Below are positions 1-14,332 of a stretch of DNA of 64,000 bases, in pieces. Made by a program: the position numbers and the translations under genes. How positions within the stretch are numbered: position 1 is the first letter of the stretch; each line of letters begins with the position of its first letter. The notes beneath the pieces are model-generated. The model worked only from the letters and a program-made list of their open reading frames with translations, did not search any database and was not told the DNA's origin. Source of the stretch: Bigelowiella natans CCMP2755 (lineage: Eukaryota; Cercozoa; Chlorarachniophyceae); contig ADNK01002664.1 of NCBI GenBank assembly GCA_000320545.1, positions 71,766-135,765 of the forward strand. The letters run 5' to 3'.

Positions 1-760
1 TTACTATGCATCCTCATCAATATCATCAATCATCACCAAGAATTCCTCCACTCGTTTTCCAAAATAAAAACGGACATTTCCACTCTCCTGCAGCAACAAA
101 CAGCATTGCTTTAAGAGTCAAGATGATGATGATGATGACGATGACAATGTGTAGAATATAGTAGTGAATATCCAATGCCATTAGAACGGTGACGATACTG
201 CAGGTACTACCAAGCAGCCGTATGCTCTATTTACTACAACTACAACTACTACTAAGACTACCACTACAACTGTTACTGCTACGAAAACTAACTACTACCA
301 CTAATACTACCTCAAGTCTCTGCCTAAAATTGGCCAAAATCCTTACTAATCTGTCGGTGCCAAGGTGTGGCTTCCCATCAACCAAGATACGAGATGGAGC
401 TCCAGCCTCCACCAGCTTATCATCATAATAAGTAACAAAACATATGCAATGCATTGTCTTAGTTATTAATTCACAACACAACATATGGGGTATACCAATA
501 ATCAACAACAAATGCACGAATTTCTAACCCTTGACTACCCACTCAATGAATTCTAATAAAAAACAAAAGGACATAAGATTAGAGTACATGTCCTCCTCCT
601 CCTCCTCTATCTCCCTACTACTTACTCTCTCGAAGACGAATCGAACGTAGTCCGTATTCCGTCCAATGTTAGTTGCCAGCTGATTTTATGTTAGGCGCAA
701 TTGTGTGTGTGTGTGTGAAAGACGACCTACATTGTTGATGAATGAAAGGATGACAAGAAA

Positions 761-795
<35 letters not shown>

Positions 796-1787
796 ATACC
801 TTCCCATCTGACCAGGTTCCTGCCCCTCCCTCTCCATAACAACTATTATTTGAAGTATTGATCGTTTGTAAGGGCAATGGAGATATTAGATGGCCACGAT
901 CTCAAAGTAAACGGCATGATCATCGTTGTCATTTTATTCATATTTAAGTAGTAATCGTACAGATTCGAGTCTTTCGAGAGAATTCGTCGGTTTATGAGAG
1001 CACCAATGTCTTTGCCTCTGGAAACAGAGAACAAAGAGAGGAGGAGGACGACGATAGGGCAGGGAAAAATACATCGATAATCTTAGATAGCAAATAATGT
1101 TACAATGATGACGTTGATACTACTTTATGTGTAATTTTTTTGTGCAAAAATGAGTGCTTTAATAATACATCAATATCTCACTATTGACATTTAATGACAG
1201 CACTTCGTCATGTGCAGTGTAAAGGGGGGGGGGGGGGCAATCTAGAATAGAGATGAGAGTAGAAATACGATGCAAATGTGCTATAATTGCAGTAGCAGCA
1301 GCAACAGCATTAGTAGATGAGTAATCACACCGATCTCCAACAGCCTTTCCCCTCTCTACAATGTTGATCTTGTAGTTTCTCAATAATTTGTGTGATGGAG
1401 AGGAGGTGCGTGAAACAAGCCACTTTTCGGCCAAAGTTAGAGCTGCAAACAAGCTAGTAACATTGAAAATATAGTGGTAGCAGTATAAATATAATATCAC
1501 ACAACACAACAATATCTCCTGTGGTAAAATATAATAATCGCTCATTATAAGTTGGGAAACAACTGCTGGGAATGTGTCTGTCCCAAAACAGTGCATCGAA
1601 GGGCATGATAAAGCTGTTTCTGTTATCGTCGTCGTCGTCGTTGTTGCTGATGTTGTTATCGTAGTATTTGTGAGATAAACATAATTTATGATGTATAATA
1701 ATCTCAAAAGTTATCCTCGAGTAATAGTGCCAATGTATGAATAAATGACTAAATAAGCTGAGGCGTATGGTGGTAAAACTACTCATT

Positions 1788-1824
<37 letters not shown>

Positions 1825-2032
1825 AATTATCTTTTATTCCTTCAACTCACCCACTAGGCCCAGAACCAACAATAGTAACAACAGTAGTGCTTGACGATGA
1901 CGACGACGACGATGATGATGATGATGATAATCCGAGAGGAGGAGGAGAAGAGGAGGAGGAGGAGGAGGCGGTGGACAAGTTCTTCTGCTCAAGCTTACTA
2001 CTGCGACTACTACTACTTCTACCACCGACGAG

Positions 2033-2066
<34 letters not shown>

Positions 2067-3711
2067 TCACTGGTTGCCAAATCCTCATGATTATTGTCAC
2101 TAATACTGCTGCTGCTGCTACTACTACTGCTGCTACTACTAGCGGTTAGTTGTAGTTCCCTCATTATCATTTCTGTGCTAAGTCTCTCTGCCTTTTGCCG
2201 GGCTTTGGGAGCCAAAATACGTCCGGAGAGAACCAAATCCAAGATTTTTTTCTTCGCTTTCAGATCGAGTCCCTGGTGGTAGCAGTAGTAGTAGTAGTAG
2301 AAGTAGTAATAGCAGCAGTAGTAGCAGTAGTGAAATTAATAATAAGAATAGTAGTGATACATATTATACCAATATCAATGTGTGTGGGTACGAACATCGA
2401 GAAACTTACTTGTAGGTTATCAATATACTGTTACTAACAGGTAGTATTAATTTATAATTAACGAATTATTACCTGCAGGACGTTGTCTGTAAGAAACAAA
2501 TCCACGATGTAGCTGAAACAAGGATCCTTCTTGGCTGTTATGGATGACCAAGCACATTAAGTATTATATCATTTATGAGTGCAGGAGAGACTAGAAAGTC
2601 TATAAGAATTTCCACTCAACTCTGTCTAGCGTCAAATGATTTCCGTACTATCTCTAGGCTTTTCGCCTAAATATGATGTATTTGTGGCAGTAGCACTTTC
2701 TTTTAGAATAAAGACAAACGAAGCGAGGCAAAATCCAAAACAATTACAAGACAAAATGTTGAAAAACAGATTGGGCCTTATCATGCCCCCAACAATATGA
2801 TAAAACTATGATGAGAAGGAGAGGTCACTGCTACTGTAGTACTACTTCTAACATAGCTACCGGGAATTCGTATGATCTTGGCAAGCTGAGCTTGCGACGT
2901 ATCTCTTTCTCTAAAGAGCTTGATAACTAAAGCATTGTAGTACCAACACAGTCGATGATGATGAAGATGATGATGAAGATGCAAATATCATGAAGCAGGC
3001 ATTGCTATTTCTGCTGCTGCTGCTGAGCAGCGATTCCTCTTCTTCCTTAATGTACTAATTAACTGAATTAATGAGTAGTACCCCTACATCCTCCTTCCCG
3101 GGATCCTTTCCAACAGGAATATTCACGTTCGCAATTCTAAAATTGTTGCAATATTATGATTCAACACATTGTGGACGTGGGCGTGACTTGCACATTTACG
3201 CATATAACCATATATATTTTATATAATTAGATTTCTTCTTATTACTACCGTATGACATGTGGCAGATGGTCTATGCCGTATCTATCTTCATTTCCCTTCG
3301 TTTGAGCCTTAGAAGGAAAGATTCTCCCAAAATGCTGGCTCCTTCTTCTTATTGGATCACTTTGAATAGCACCACCACCAAGTGATCTACAATGGACACC
3401 AGCGGCTGTTTCGATACGCCATACTTAGAACAAAAATAACCCACACAACAATTTCTGTATCCTAAGAAGGATAACTTCAACTCTAAATTACCTGTTGAGA
3501 AACATTTTGTTGGTTTCATTATTCTTTTGTAGATCTTGCGCGAGGGAGGAGGAGGTGGTGATAAAGAAGGAGAAGATGGCATGAAGTTGTAGGGGTTGTA
3601 GTAGTTTGCCACTGATGATTGAAGATGATTCTCTCCTGCCGCTGACAGTATAGTTCGATCGAATATTCCTGACTCTTTCAGAAGGAATATAGAGAGCAGC
3701 GGAAGCAACAC
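1..3711 (-). CDS. FAD-dependent oxidoreductase, COG2509 / plant PDE327-like (3' end beyond window)
   Basis: Spliced gene read on the minus strand. Confident exons, 5' to 3': 2926-2861 (or 2853), 2666-2621, 2534-2473, 2272-1851, 1453-1331, 1017-961, a piece near 848-790, 415-311 and 87-37. Their phases agree from 2666 onward. Visible motifs in order: a SFDARQ...DPCFSYIVDL block typical of this family's N-terminal domain; a Ser-rich insert; the FAD Rossmann loop VTIVGSGPSGLFAALTLAE; INIVERGKAVGDR; GKDIGALINRRILSKDSN; CYGEGGAGTWSDGK; and ILVDGKPHLGTDRLVRIL. All are hallmarks of COG2509 flavoproteins, including the plastid protein of plants. The substrate is unknown in the family. The start is unclear: an ORF opening at 3711 could hold the N-terminus or a targeting peptide. 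The donor after 2621 (GTTGAG) is weak. The C-terminal catalytic half lies off the left edge. Confidence 0.82.
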
Positions 3712-5121
3712 GGTAATCTTGAAAACCTGATCAAACAGTCGTACATATTTCCGACACGAACGTAAGTAAGCAACCCCATGTCGAGATGCCTCGATAAATG
3801 AAAGATAAGATTACCTCATGCATGGAACATGTATTGCCTGCATGTTCCATCGCGCGGCAATGCAGCCGCTAAGCTTTTATGGGGTAGTATAGAGGGCGGT
3901 GGGGGCGGCGGAGGGGCAGGAGAGGTTAAATTGACGAATGATTTTATGATTTGAGTATTTATAATAAATATAGATATTTCATCGATGTATCATGTGGAAA
4001 ACTACGAGGTGCTGCCTTGATTCCACGAAAACTTTCGATATCAAAGTTGGGAAAATTTTTAGATATATTTTGTGCAAATCATTGACAAATCGATTAACCT
4101 CAAACGATTTGAAGCCACTGTGTAAGGTGTGGTACCTCCACTACCGGCTAATAATTCCGCATTGCATTCTCCCCCTCCGACATGAATTTGTAGTTGACGT
4201 ACAATATAAAAACCCTCTTGAATCGGAAATATTGCGAGTGTTACAGGCTGTAGCAATACACAGGCACGTGTCTAAAAGAAACCGAAATGTGGGAATGTGG
4301 GAAAATTAATAAATCCCATGAACAGAAAAATTATGCCAAACTGGAGAACGACAAAGAATGTAACTGAATATCCCCAGAAAATCCACGGGTGGATGTGTCA
4401 CAACACAGAAACGAGGAAATCTACGAGCACGTATTTTCTTGAAATCAGGAGATCCAGGAAGTCAGGAAGTCAGGAAGTCTCCTAAAACAATGACATTGGG
4501 AAATATATTTTAAGAAATATCTAGTGTTTTATGTTAGAAGTCTTTAAAAGGCCATAAGTTGGCGCCACCATTATTTTGTCATTCTCCTTCATCCATGATA
4601 TAAATTGAGAGACCTTATACTGACAACATCCTAATATTTATTCCTCACCAATCGTTACACCCAAACCTGCCTCGGGTAATGGAAGAGAGGGTTCTTTTTG
4701 AGAGGAGATGGTCCCAAAGAGATATGCGAGGAGGCATCAAAATCCATGGAAATCTACCAATCGATATGAATCACAACTTGAGATATGCGAGGAGGCATCA
4801 AAATCGACCAATCGATATGAATCACAACTTAAATATGCAAACTATTGAATAGAGATTGGGTATTAGTGTACTGAGTATCCTCCTCCTCCTCCTCCTCCTC
4901 CTCCTCCTCCTCCTCCTCCTCCTCTTTCAACAACAACATTCACAGGGATTATTTACTCCAACCATGATGGTTGATACAGACCCTAATGGGCTGCTGTGCC
5001 TCTAAAGAAGAAGGTATTAGATACTACTACATTGGTGGAGAAAAAATAGATATTTCTATCTAATATGCGTATTTACCCTGCAGTTGTATGAATATGATGT
5101 CCACAGAAAGTTGATGTGTAG

Positions 5122-5175
<54 letters not shown>

Positions 5176-5412
5176 TCCAGATGGATATATTAAATACACC
5201 CTCCTTCCTTTACTACTCCATTGCTTCCTCACACCGTTACAGGTGACCAGAGCGCTGTAAATCATAATAAAGAAAAGGAGGGAGGAATAGGAAACAAGTA
5301 TAGAGTTCGGAAGGAGGGGGCAGCAGAAAAGGTTGCAGCAGCCACAATAAACAGTATGCGATTTGTAATGACTAGAACAAATCAATGAACAGATTCTACT
5401 ACCTGAAGAAAG

Positions 5413-5451
<39 letters not shown>

Positions 5452-6194
5452 CTGTGTGGATGGCATAGTGATGATTCGTGGTGTGCGGGTTGGGTTTAAG
5501 TTGTTGTGTGGTGGTGGCGGTGACGGAATAACCATTTATATTACATTAATACACCCAAAACACCATGATACTCTTTATCAATGCTACTTCCTTAATTTCT
5601 GCCTCATACGCAAACCCAGGACACACGGAAAGGGGGGGTTACCCCCCCCCCTCCTCCGGGGGAAATCCCCCTTGGGTGTGGGAAAGACAAGAAGGCTACT
5701 ACTACTTCCAAAAAGACAGGAGAAGGAGGAGACAGGATCGAGAGTAGTTCGACTAGAATATTCGTCACATCCCCCTCCTCAAGGTAATCACTATCACTAC
5801 GACCACACCGTGCTTTTCGGGCGTGGATGGCGGCGTGTCGCATGAAATGATGCTATGCTGTTTCTAGATGTGGGGTGACGAACTTGTTTTTACGAATTGT
5901 TATTCATGATTCTTTTGTTGTGTTTTTATTGCTGAATTCAGCAACATGTTGAATCTTCCAGTTCAAAGGTGATAATCATAGTGTGTGTCTCGTTAAGAAT
6001 GCTGTTTCATGCCATCTTTGTTGTCGTTTCTGGTCAGCTATTCACAAAATAGTTATATCAAAGGCACTCCTCCAAGGAATCTGTGTTATCTCTCATTCTA
6101 ATAAACACCACTTCTTCTTTACCCTTCTTCTTCTTCAATTCATCGTCATCTCAGCAACGTTGGTTGTGTTTGCAGGAAAGGCACTGTGACAGTC
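3712..6194. other. Divergent intergenic region between the flavoprotein and the formin
   Basis: I see no convincing coding exon. The stretch holds a G/GGC-rich patch near 3895, a degenerate tandem duplication at 4720-4830, (CTC)n near 4879-4925, (GA)n near 5126-5171, (GT)n near 5417-5449 and a homopolymer-rich C/G patch near 5633-5670. The open frames across the GT and C/G patches are repeat translations. Promoters for both flanking genes presumably lie here, but I recognise no core element. Confidence 0.6.
4720..4830. repeat. Imperfect direct duplication (61 bp + 50 bp)
   Basis: A unit starting AGATATGCGAGGAGGCATCA and ending AATCACAACTT occurs at 4720-4780 and again at 4781-4830. The second copy lacks 11 bases in the middle (CATGGAAATCT in the first copy). 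No gene is involved. Confidence 0.85.
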
Positions 6195-7432
6195 ATGAGT
6201 TTGGAGAGAATCAAGCAGATTTCCAGGGAAAACTCACGTAATAACAGGGTTTCTGACAACGTAAGTAGTAGTTATTGTGGGTTGTAGTATTTGTTGTAGT
6301 AGTGGTAGTCGTAGCAGTAGTAGTATATCAGTCAAGCAGTAGGGGAGACGAAGAGGACGATGTTTCTTGAATGATATCCACACTACCTTCCTGCTTCAAG
6401 ATTATCGTGGAAACGCTAGTTGATTGCAATATCATCATCATCATCATCATCATCATCATTATCACCATATATAATGTTTATCGTTATTTGTCCAGGAACA
6501 TCTGCCAGATGAAGAGCTCCTTGAAAGGCAGTTTCACGATCTAATGGTATTTCTTGTTTGTGGCAGTTTATAACCAAAGCGAATAATATCGATAATGGGG
6601 TGTTTCTGCTGTTTTTCCTCTTTGTGGAATTATCCATACTACCACAGGAGGAAAGGCTGGTTCCTGAGGAAAAAATCAAAGCTCTATCAAGCACTCTCTC
6701 ACCCGAGCAGGTATTCTTCTTATTAAGATATGATATAAACAGTCGATATATATAAATATTTGTTGGTGATTGTTGATGTTGTTAAGAAATGGGGAATGGT
6801 AAGTGAAGCCAAGAAGCTAAAGAAGAAAACACCAGTAGAATGGGTTGCCATCATGTTTTCTCCCAACTTAGAGGCTAAGCAGGTACTTGTACTCGTAGTA
6901 GTAATAGTAGTAGTAGTAGTAGTGTAATAGCAGTAGCAGAAGCACTAGCAATTGTAAATGTAGATATGGCCATGGGGATAGTAACCTAACGTTCATCACC
7001 ATCCTCGCAACATATATACGCAGCACAAACATATAGCCATATCCATAAATATGTACTCCATTAGCTTCATGGACTTAAATTAGAGATTTCAGGAGCCGGA
7101 AAGCACTTCCTTGAGGTAAAGTATAGATTGTCAACCGCAATAATACTGCCACACACATGATCATTGTCATTATTATTAATATTATTATTTTACTAGCATT
7201 GTAATTATTATTATTATTATTATTATGACTCTTCTTTTTCGTCATTGTTGTTGTTTAGGAGTGGGTTGCTAATCAAGGATTACGTGCATTACTACATAAG
7301 CTGGATAATTTTCGGTAGATTAGTCATACTGCCTATACGTCAATCAATAATAGCCAACACATTCATACGCTTTCGTATTTGCAGCCAATAATTACATCAT
7401 AAGATGACGTTCATTGTCAACAGTTTTCTTAA

Positions 7433-7463
<31 letters not shown>

Positions 7464-7464
7464 G

Positions 7465-7508
<44 letters not shown>

Positions 7509-9135
7509 TTAATTTATATGTTGCAGACACAGAGTGTGTTGCTACAACTTCCTTTAAATGTTACTCACGAAACTGCTAATAATAAATAATAATAATAATA
7601 ATCATCATCATGATTATGATCATCAGAGTAAGGATGGAACTACGGCATGGTCTCGTTGAAGTTCTAAGCGCATTTGCTAACAATGGCTATGGCTTACACA
7701 CGTTAATAGAGGTAGGTAGTAGCAATAGTAGAGTATCAATCAAGTAGTAATCTTACCACTAAAACCATCACTCTACTGCCGCAGCTTTCTGTTGTGTCTA
7801 ACTCTGTTGCTTTCCCGTGATCGTTGTTTTTTCTATTTATTATGATTAGTTTCCAGAAGCAGTAAACTCTATTGCATCGGTGCTCTTGAATGGTGATTCT
7901 TTACTTAAGAAGAAGGTCATACAGACAACTATCCTACTACCATCTGTACCTCTCCATCTCTCACAGTTGCAAGTGACAACGACAACAATGAATATATGCA
8001 TTTTTTAAAAATCAGATTATGCAATTGCTTATCGCTTTGAGTTATGAGTCCGAAGAGGGCCGGGAAAGCGTCATGGAGGCGTTAGCACAGCCTAAGTTCC
8101 AACGGTACTACATTTAGTAGTAGTAGTACTGATAGCGAATGAGAAACATATATATGATGATGATGATGATGATGATGATTGATGATGATGATTGATGATG
8201 ATGATCATGCTCACACCGACGATGGTAATTGTACGAGTGGTGATGTTGGTGATTGAATGTATGAATTGATGTATGTATGTGCTGTATTGCTTTCTGGACA
8301 CCCCCCCCCCGATTCCCCCCTCCCTCTTCGTAGGCGGTTCCAAGTATTGGTGCAAATGGTGGAGGAGGAAAAGGTATTAATAGCAGTATAGTAGCAGTAA
8401 TAGCAGTATAGTAGCAGTAGTAATAGACGTAAAGAGCACTCAAAGAAGTCCCTCTCCTCCTCCTCCTCCTCCTCCTCCTGCACCTGCTGCTGCTGCTGCT
8501 GGGAATGGTTATGTGATCACTACCTACCGCACTTACCATTACGTGATACATAATCTAATCAGCATTGTCTTCTATGCAACACAAACACTAATCATTCATA
8601 CCCAAAGGATTTGAATTTACGTGTGGATGTTGCAACCCTGCTCAATACGCTTGTTAGCTCTCCTCAAGAGGTACTACTAGAATAGTCAGTTATAAGTCCG
8701 AAAACAATCCATCACCTATATTCTATTCCCATATGCATTCTCATTTACTACTTAAATGATGATGATGATGAGTAGGTGGAGAGACGCGTTAAGATAAGGT
8801 ATGAGCTCCTCGATCTCAACTACAAAAACGTGCTGCACAAGGTGATATTTTTGCATGAGGCGTCGTAATAAAGAGCTTCTTCTATCTACCAAAACTATTG
8901 GCAACAGCACTCTAGTCGAATAATGATGATCGGCCACCTATTGTGTGTCATATGCATGATGATGATGATGATGATGATGATGATGTGTTTATACAACTTG
9001 CCTTTCTTCTTCGTCTTCCTCTCCACCTTTATTCCTTGATAATGTTCATTCTTTTATTGTCATTAGGCTGAAGCTCACTTTGGCCAAGTTAAAGGGGATG
9101 GATCCAAAGTATGCTGCTCAACGCTACTACTACTG

Positions 9136-9171
<36 letters not shown>

Positions 9172-10116
9172 ATTTTGATAGTAATAATATTACAACAACC
9201 CAATAACTGTGCAGATCTAGCACTATCCATTAGTGGTAATATCCATCCATTTAGACCCTATTATTGTTTGGAGGATGATCCATTTTGGTGGAATAGTGTG
9301 CTGCCGATGAATGGCGTCTTTTGTGCTTGATGATTGTCGTTTATTTTTGGTAGTGTGAAGTAGGAGTCGTAGGTTGATATGCCATCATCATGATCATCAT
9401 TTTTTTCCAGGTGTATGGGCTATTTAGAACTCAAATGAATGTATTCGGTAAGTAGTGACTAGAAGAGGAAGAGGAAGAGGAGGAGGATACGATGACGGAA
9501 GTGATGACAACCACCAATGAATCATAATCTTTGACAACATATTCTTTGTATGACAGAGGAGGAGATGAAGTCAGATGTCCTCGAGACTTTGTATGATAGA
9601 GTGGATCTCTCTGATTTGGATGAGGTAGGCGCAGTAGTAGTAGTAGTTCTAGTGTATAATACACGTATATAGTACCAGTTAGTTGCCTATTAATTTATCA
9701 CCAACGATCAATTCACATCCATCATCGTCGCTTCTAGGTTCTCCACTATATGCGCGAATTTAGCGGACAAGTTGGTAATAATGGAAGCAGGGGGGGGGGA
9801 GGAGAAAGAGCATAACACGAAGGAGAGGGTGAATAACGACACCAAAGAAGAAGAAGAACGAAAACATAACACATAACAATACATAACAATAATAGCAATT
9901 CTTCTTTTTATTCATCTTTGTTTGCTGCCATAATGTAATGCTCTTTGATTGGCACTACTACAGGTCATTCCCACGATTTACTTCAAATGATGCACCCTAT
10001 GATGAAAATCCCTTCTGATAAGTAAGTAGCAATCATCCAAAGGGACAATCAGGAAGAGAAAGAGCGAGTGTGAGTGAGTGGGAAAATGATGGAGAGAATA
10101 CAGAGAAAACGATAAC

Positions 10117-10149
<33 letters not shown>

Positions 10150-11082
10150 AAGACGAATAATGAAGATACATATCTTCTCTCTGCACAACTCTCTGTTGTA
10201 CGGGTGGATGAGGAGGGGCGTAAACTATGTACACCAGCCATTTAATGTGTTGCATCATCATCATTTTTCATCATGTTCATCGGTATTGTTGTTGTTGTTG
10301 TTGTCCCCGTTGTGTTGATCATCTCATCAAGTTATTATTAACAGTATGGTGTGTTATGGTGTATGGTAATGATCAGATCTGGTGATAAAACATGGAAGTC
10401 TTTGGTGCATATAGTGAACAAAGCATGCTCTTGGTTCAATGAGGAGGAGGAGGAGGAGGAGGAGGAGGAGGAGGAGGAGGGAGGAGAAGCAAACTATCCC
10501 AACGACAATGAAGGCAACAGTAAACAGGTGGTATATAGAAGATGCATAATACTACTAAGGCATCGTGACGACGAGGATGATAATAACAACTGCATCTACT
10601 ATTACTACAGCTACTGCTGCTACTACTAATACTGAATCTAATACACTTTAAAAAGGAAGAAAAGGAGAAGAAGAGAGCAGATGACCACGAGGAAGAAGAG
10701 GAGGACGAGCTTTCAGGTAGTACGTACTACAAGGGATATGATAATAGTAACAATAATACTACCAATGAAAAGAGGAGGAAAGAACACTTCATAATGTGTG
10801 GCGGGATATACACAAATTGCTACATGTCTAGACGAATTGTTTTAGCACCAAAACAGGATAGAATATACTATTACTACACATGTTATTATAGTTATTATAA
10901 TTATTATTATTTTAATTATGATATCACACACTATCTCAACACTCACGAGAAAGAGGCAATAATTACACTCTTCGTCGTAACAACGATAATTTCTCAAGTG
11001 TGTGTGATCTCTACGATCAGATATCGATGAAAGCACAGATTCAAGGCCATTCACTTACCATGAGCTTATAGAAGAACTTAAG
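6195..11082 (+). other. Formin N-terminal GBD/FH3 (armadillo) region
   Basis: Exons: 6195-6260, 6496-6546, 6648-6710, 6787-6882, 7086-7115, 7259-7314, 7627-7711, 7850-7915, 8016-8104, 8334-8373, 8608-8670, 8776-8841, 9067-9108, 9411-9447, 9557-9624, 9738-9774, 9964-10021, 10377-10527, 10656-10716, 11021-11082. Diagnostic stretches are EWVANQGLRALLHKLDNF (the typical formin GBD motif), FQRRFQVLVQMVEEEK, VERRVKIRYELLDLNYKNVL and FRTQMNVFEEEMKSD. A poly-Glu tract encoded by GAG repeats sits near 10440-10480, between FH3 and the coiled coil. The acceptor of exon 7086 was chosen because only ..TTAGAG|ATT keeps frame with the next exon. This region would bind a Rho-type GTPase and the C-terminal DAD. 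Confidence 0.85.
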
Positions 11083-11187
11083 GTACCGCTGCTGCTGTTT
11101 AAAACCATACAACAATAACAACAGCAACAACAACACTCGTGTAGCTTCAAACTCAACAAATGAATTCCTTAATTAAAAAATATTTTA

Positions 11188-11224
<37 letters not shown>

Positions 11225-11280
11225 ATTTTTCCAACACCCTTTATTTACGGCGTAAGTATCATCTATTTCTGTGATTGTCC

Positions 11281-11312
<32 letters not shown>

Positions 11313-12210
11313 GCATATGCTGCGTACGTAGAACTACAAAGTTCATTCACGGGAAGAAGAGAAAAAGTGATCGATTATTCTCTTGTCGTTGCACGATATT
11401 ACATCATTCATACACATTTGAGAAATAAATACTTCTTCTCACCGTAATTAGCAAAAGCATTGGGTTGCCCCTCCGGTTGTTGTTGTTACATCATATGAAT
11501 ACCTACTACAATAATATCATCACCATCATAATTTTTATCTCCAGGGCAGAAATGGAGGTGAAGAATAAGTTAGATGGCCTTGAAAAAGGTAGGTAGGCAT
11601 GTCATGTTGGCGTAGCATTGAGCTGCTCTACTACTGCATACGATAATGATGATGATGATGATGATGATGATGATGTTGTTGTGCATACACTAACTACTCT
11701 GTGGCCCCAAGTACCTTCTAACATTAGTGTCGTCAATAAATGTTACTATACACACTGCTGCTACTACTGCTGCAGCTCTGATTCTTCCTAACTATATCTG
11801 CATTATTCTTCAACACATTACTACCATTTCATGACGACAACAGAGAGACATCAACTGAAGCTGCGAGAAAGCAGGTTATTATATCGTTAGAAAGATAACG
11901 TAATTATCGTTCAACTGAATGCATGATGAGACCTATCAGCATATCAGCCTCGCCATTATTATTGTCACCGGCCACCAACTGCTAAGCAGTCTCGCGCAAG
12001 TCATTAGTAGTAGTGGTGGTAGTAGTAGTAGCAGTAAATGCTGATAATAACCACTGTCCTACGATGATTCTTAGTCTCATGGATGATCTCAAGAAATCCA
12101 ACAAATCAGCAAGAAATCAGGAACTCGAAACTATAAAAGCAAAGGTCATAATTTAAACATACACACACGCTACACTAAGTATGACTTTTAAGGAATAATA
12201 CGTAAGACAG

Positions 12211-12244
<34 letters not shown>

Positions 12245-12364
12245 AACCATCTCCCATCATTGAATTTTGTTGGTGATGATACTACAATTTAGGACGAAAA
12301 CGCTAAGTTGAGAGCCGAATTTGAAGCTATGAAAGAAAAATTCAATAAAGTCATAATTGTAGTC

Positions 12365-12397
<33 letters not shown>

Positions 12398-12492
12398 TAT
12401 TCTTGTAGTATTTGTCAGTTGTGCACGTAGTAGTAGTAGTAGTAGTAGTAGTAGTATATTTGCCTTCTCATACTTTATAACAAAATTTGTTT

Positions 12493-12529
<37 letters not shown>

Positions 12530-13693
12530 TTCCGCCTCTACCCCCCCACTCTTTAATCTTGTTCGGTTCTTGTCTCATCTTACTGTTTTGGGTTTTATGG
12601 TGGCAGATGCAGCAGGAGACTGAAGAGGCTAAGAAAACAGTAGTAGCACTAGTAGTAGCAGTTGTAGTTGTTGTGTGTTGTAATTTATGGATGTGTGTTT
12701 TGTGTAAAGGTTGAAAGACAAATGAAGGAAATTGAGTCGTTAAAAAAAGAGCAAGATTCCAAGAACACTGTAATGACGAAGAATGATGCTGATGCATATG
12801 TTGTAGAAGGAGGAGGAGGAGGCCTCCTATCGTCATTATAATCAGATTTATTTATTATCCTTCTCACTTGTTTTTTGTTATCCTTTAGGAGCAATCAGGT
12901 GCTGCTGAGGCGGAGATAAAACAGCTCAAAGACGAGATTACGAGACTGAAACAAGATGTTGCTGCAGGTCCTTTCGTGTAACTACAATTGCTACAACTAC
13001 TACTTTTTACTCCTCGATTGTGCATCATCATCATCATCATTAGCATCACATCCCCAGACTGTTGACAACTCTATTATTAAATAATTTCAACCATCATTCT
13101 TGTATAGGAACAACAACTGCTGCGAAGATCCCCCTTCCCCCATCTACGGGAACCATTCCTCTTCCGCCTTCGATGGGAGGAGTTATTCCCCCACCCCCCT
13201 CAATGGGAGGTATTCCCCCACCACCTTCAACGGAGGCATTCCCCCACCACCTTCAATGGGAGGCATTCCCCACCCCCCTCAATGGGAGGCATTCCCCCAC
13301 CACCATCAATGGGAGGCATTCCCCCACCACCTTCAATGGGAGGCATTCCCCCTCCCCCCTCAATGGGAGGTATTCCCCCACCACCTTCAATGGGAGGCAT
13401 TCCAGCTCCTCCTGGAGGAATTGGCTTACCCCCTCCCCCAGGTATACATAATGTGTAAAGAGAGCGTGAGTGGTCACGACTACTTTTTAGAATATACTCA
13501 TTGGGTACTGAGTATCATTCGTGTTCTTTGATAAGAAGACAAGGATAATACATTGTTATATATAGCAGCAATGTACTATTCCTGTTAGACAATTATGGCA
13601 CTATCACTACTACTACTACTACTACTACTATTATCCCAAGATAGAGATACCAATACCTTCGCCCCCCTACCAATGTAATAATATACCATATAC

Positions 13694-13749
<56 letters not shown>

Positions 13750-14289
13750 GATGTAGGTGGTATAGGCCCCCCTCCTATGATGATGGGCCTTCCTCCCTCT
13801 ATCCAGCAGCAAACGGTGCTACTACTATGTACCAGGAGTAGTAGTAATAGTAGTAGTTATAGTAGTAGTAGTCGTACTAGTAGTTAACGGCAAGACTACT
13901 ACGCAATAATGCCTACATTGATCCTAAGTTTGATAATGATGATGATGATAGTATTAGGTTGATGCTACTACTCGTACTGGTAGCATTATTAATCGGCATC
14001 CATTGCTGTTACAGGTAAAAGTTCCTTACGAAAAGAAAAAGCTAGACTATATTAAGACCAAGACCAAAGTGCTGCATTGGGCGCCTATAAAGCTGATTGA
14101 CATCACCAAGACATGCTGGAATAAGCTTTCAGATCAAGAAGTGCAATTTGATGCAAAGATCTTAGAGCAGTCGTTTGCTGTCGTGAAACGGGTTGGTAGT
14201 CGTCGTAGTAATAGTAGTAGACTGCTTATTATTCTACACAACCCTAAACTTAATAAAGGACACGATCAATGACGATGATGACCACACAT

Positions 14290-14332
<43 letters not shown>

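Noticed and set aside
1767-2103. Poly-Leu, poly-Val and poly-Tyr open frames
   Set aside because: They are other-frame readings of the Ser-rich repeat inside the flavoprotein exon 2272-1851 and of flanking CTA repeats.
3992-4309. 105-codon open frame on the plus strand
   Set aside because: No family resemblance, no neighbouring exons in phase, and ordinary A/T-rich composition.
5417-5845. Open frame starting with Cys-Val repeats
   Set aside because: The start is a translated (GT)n microsatellite and the rest crosses C/G homopolymers. No splice-consistent exon was found.
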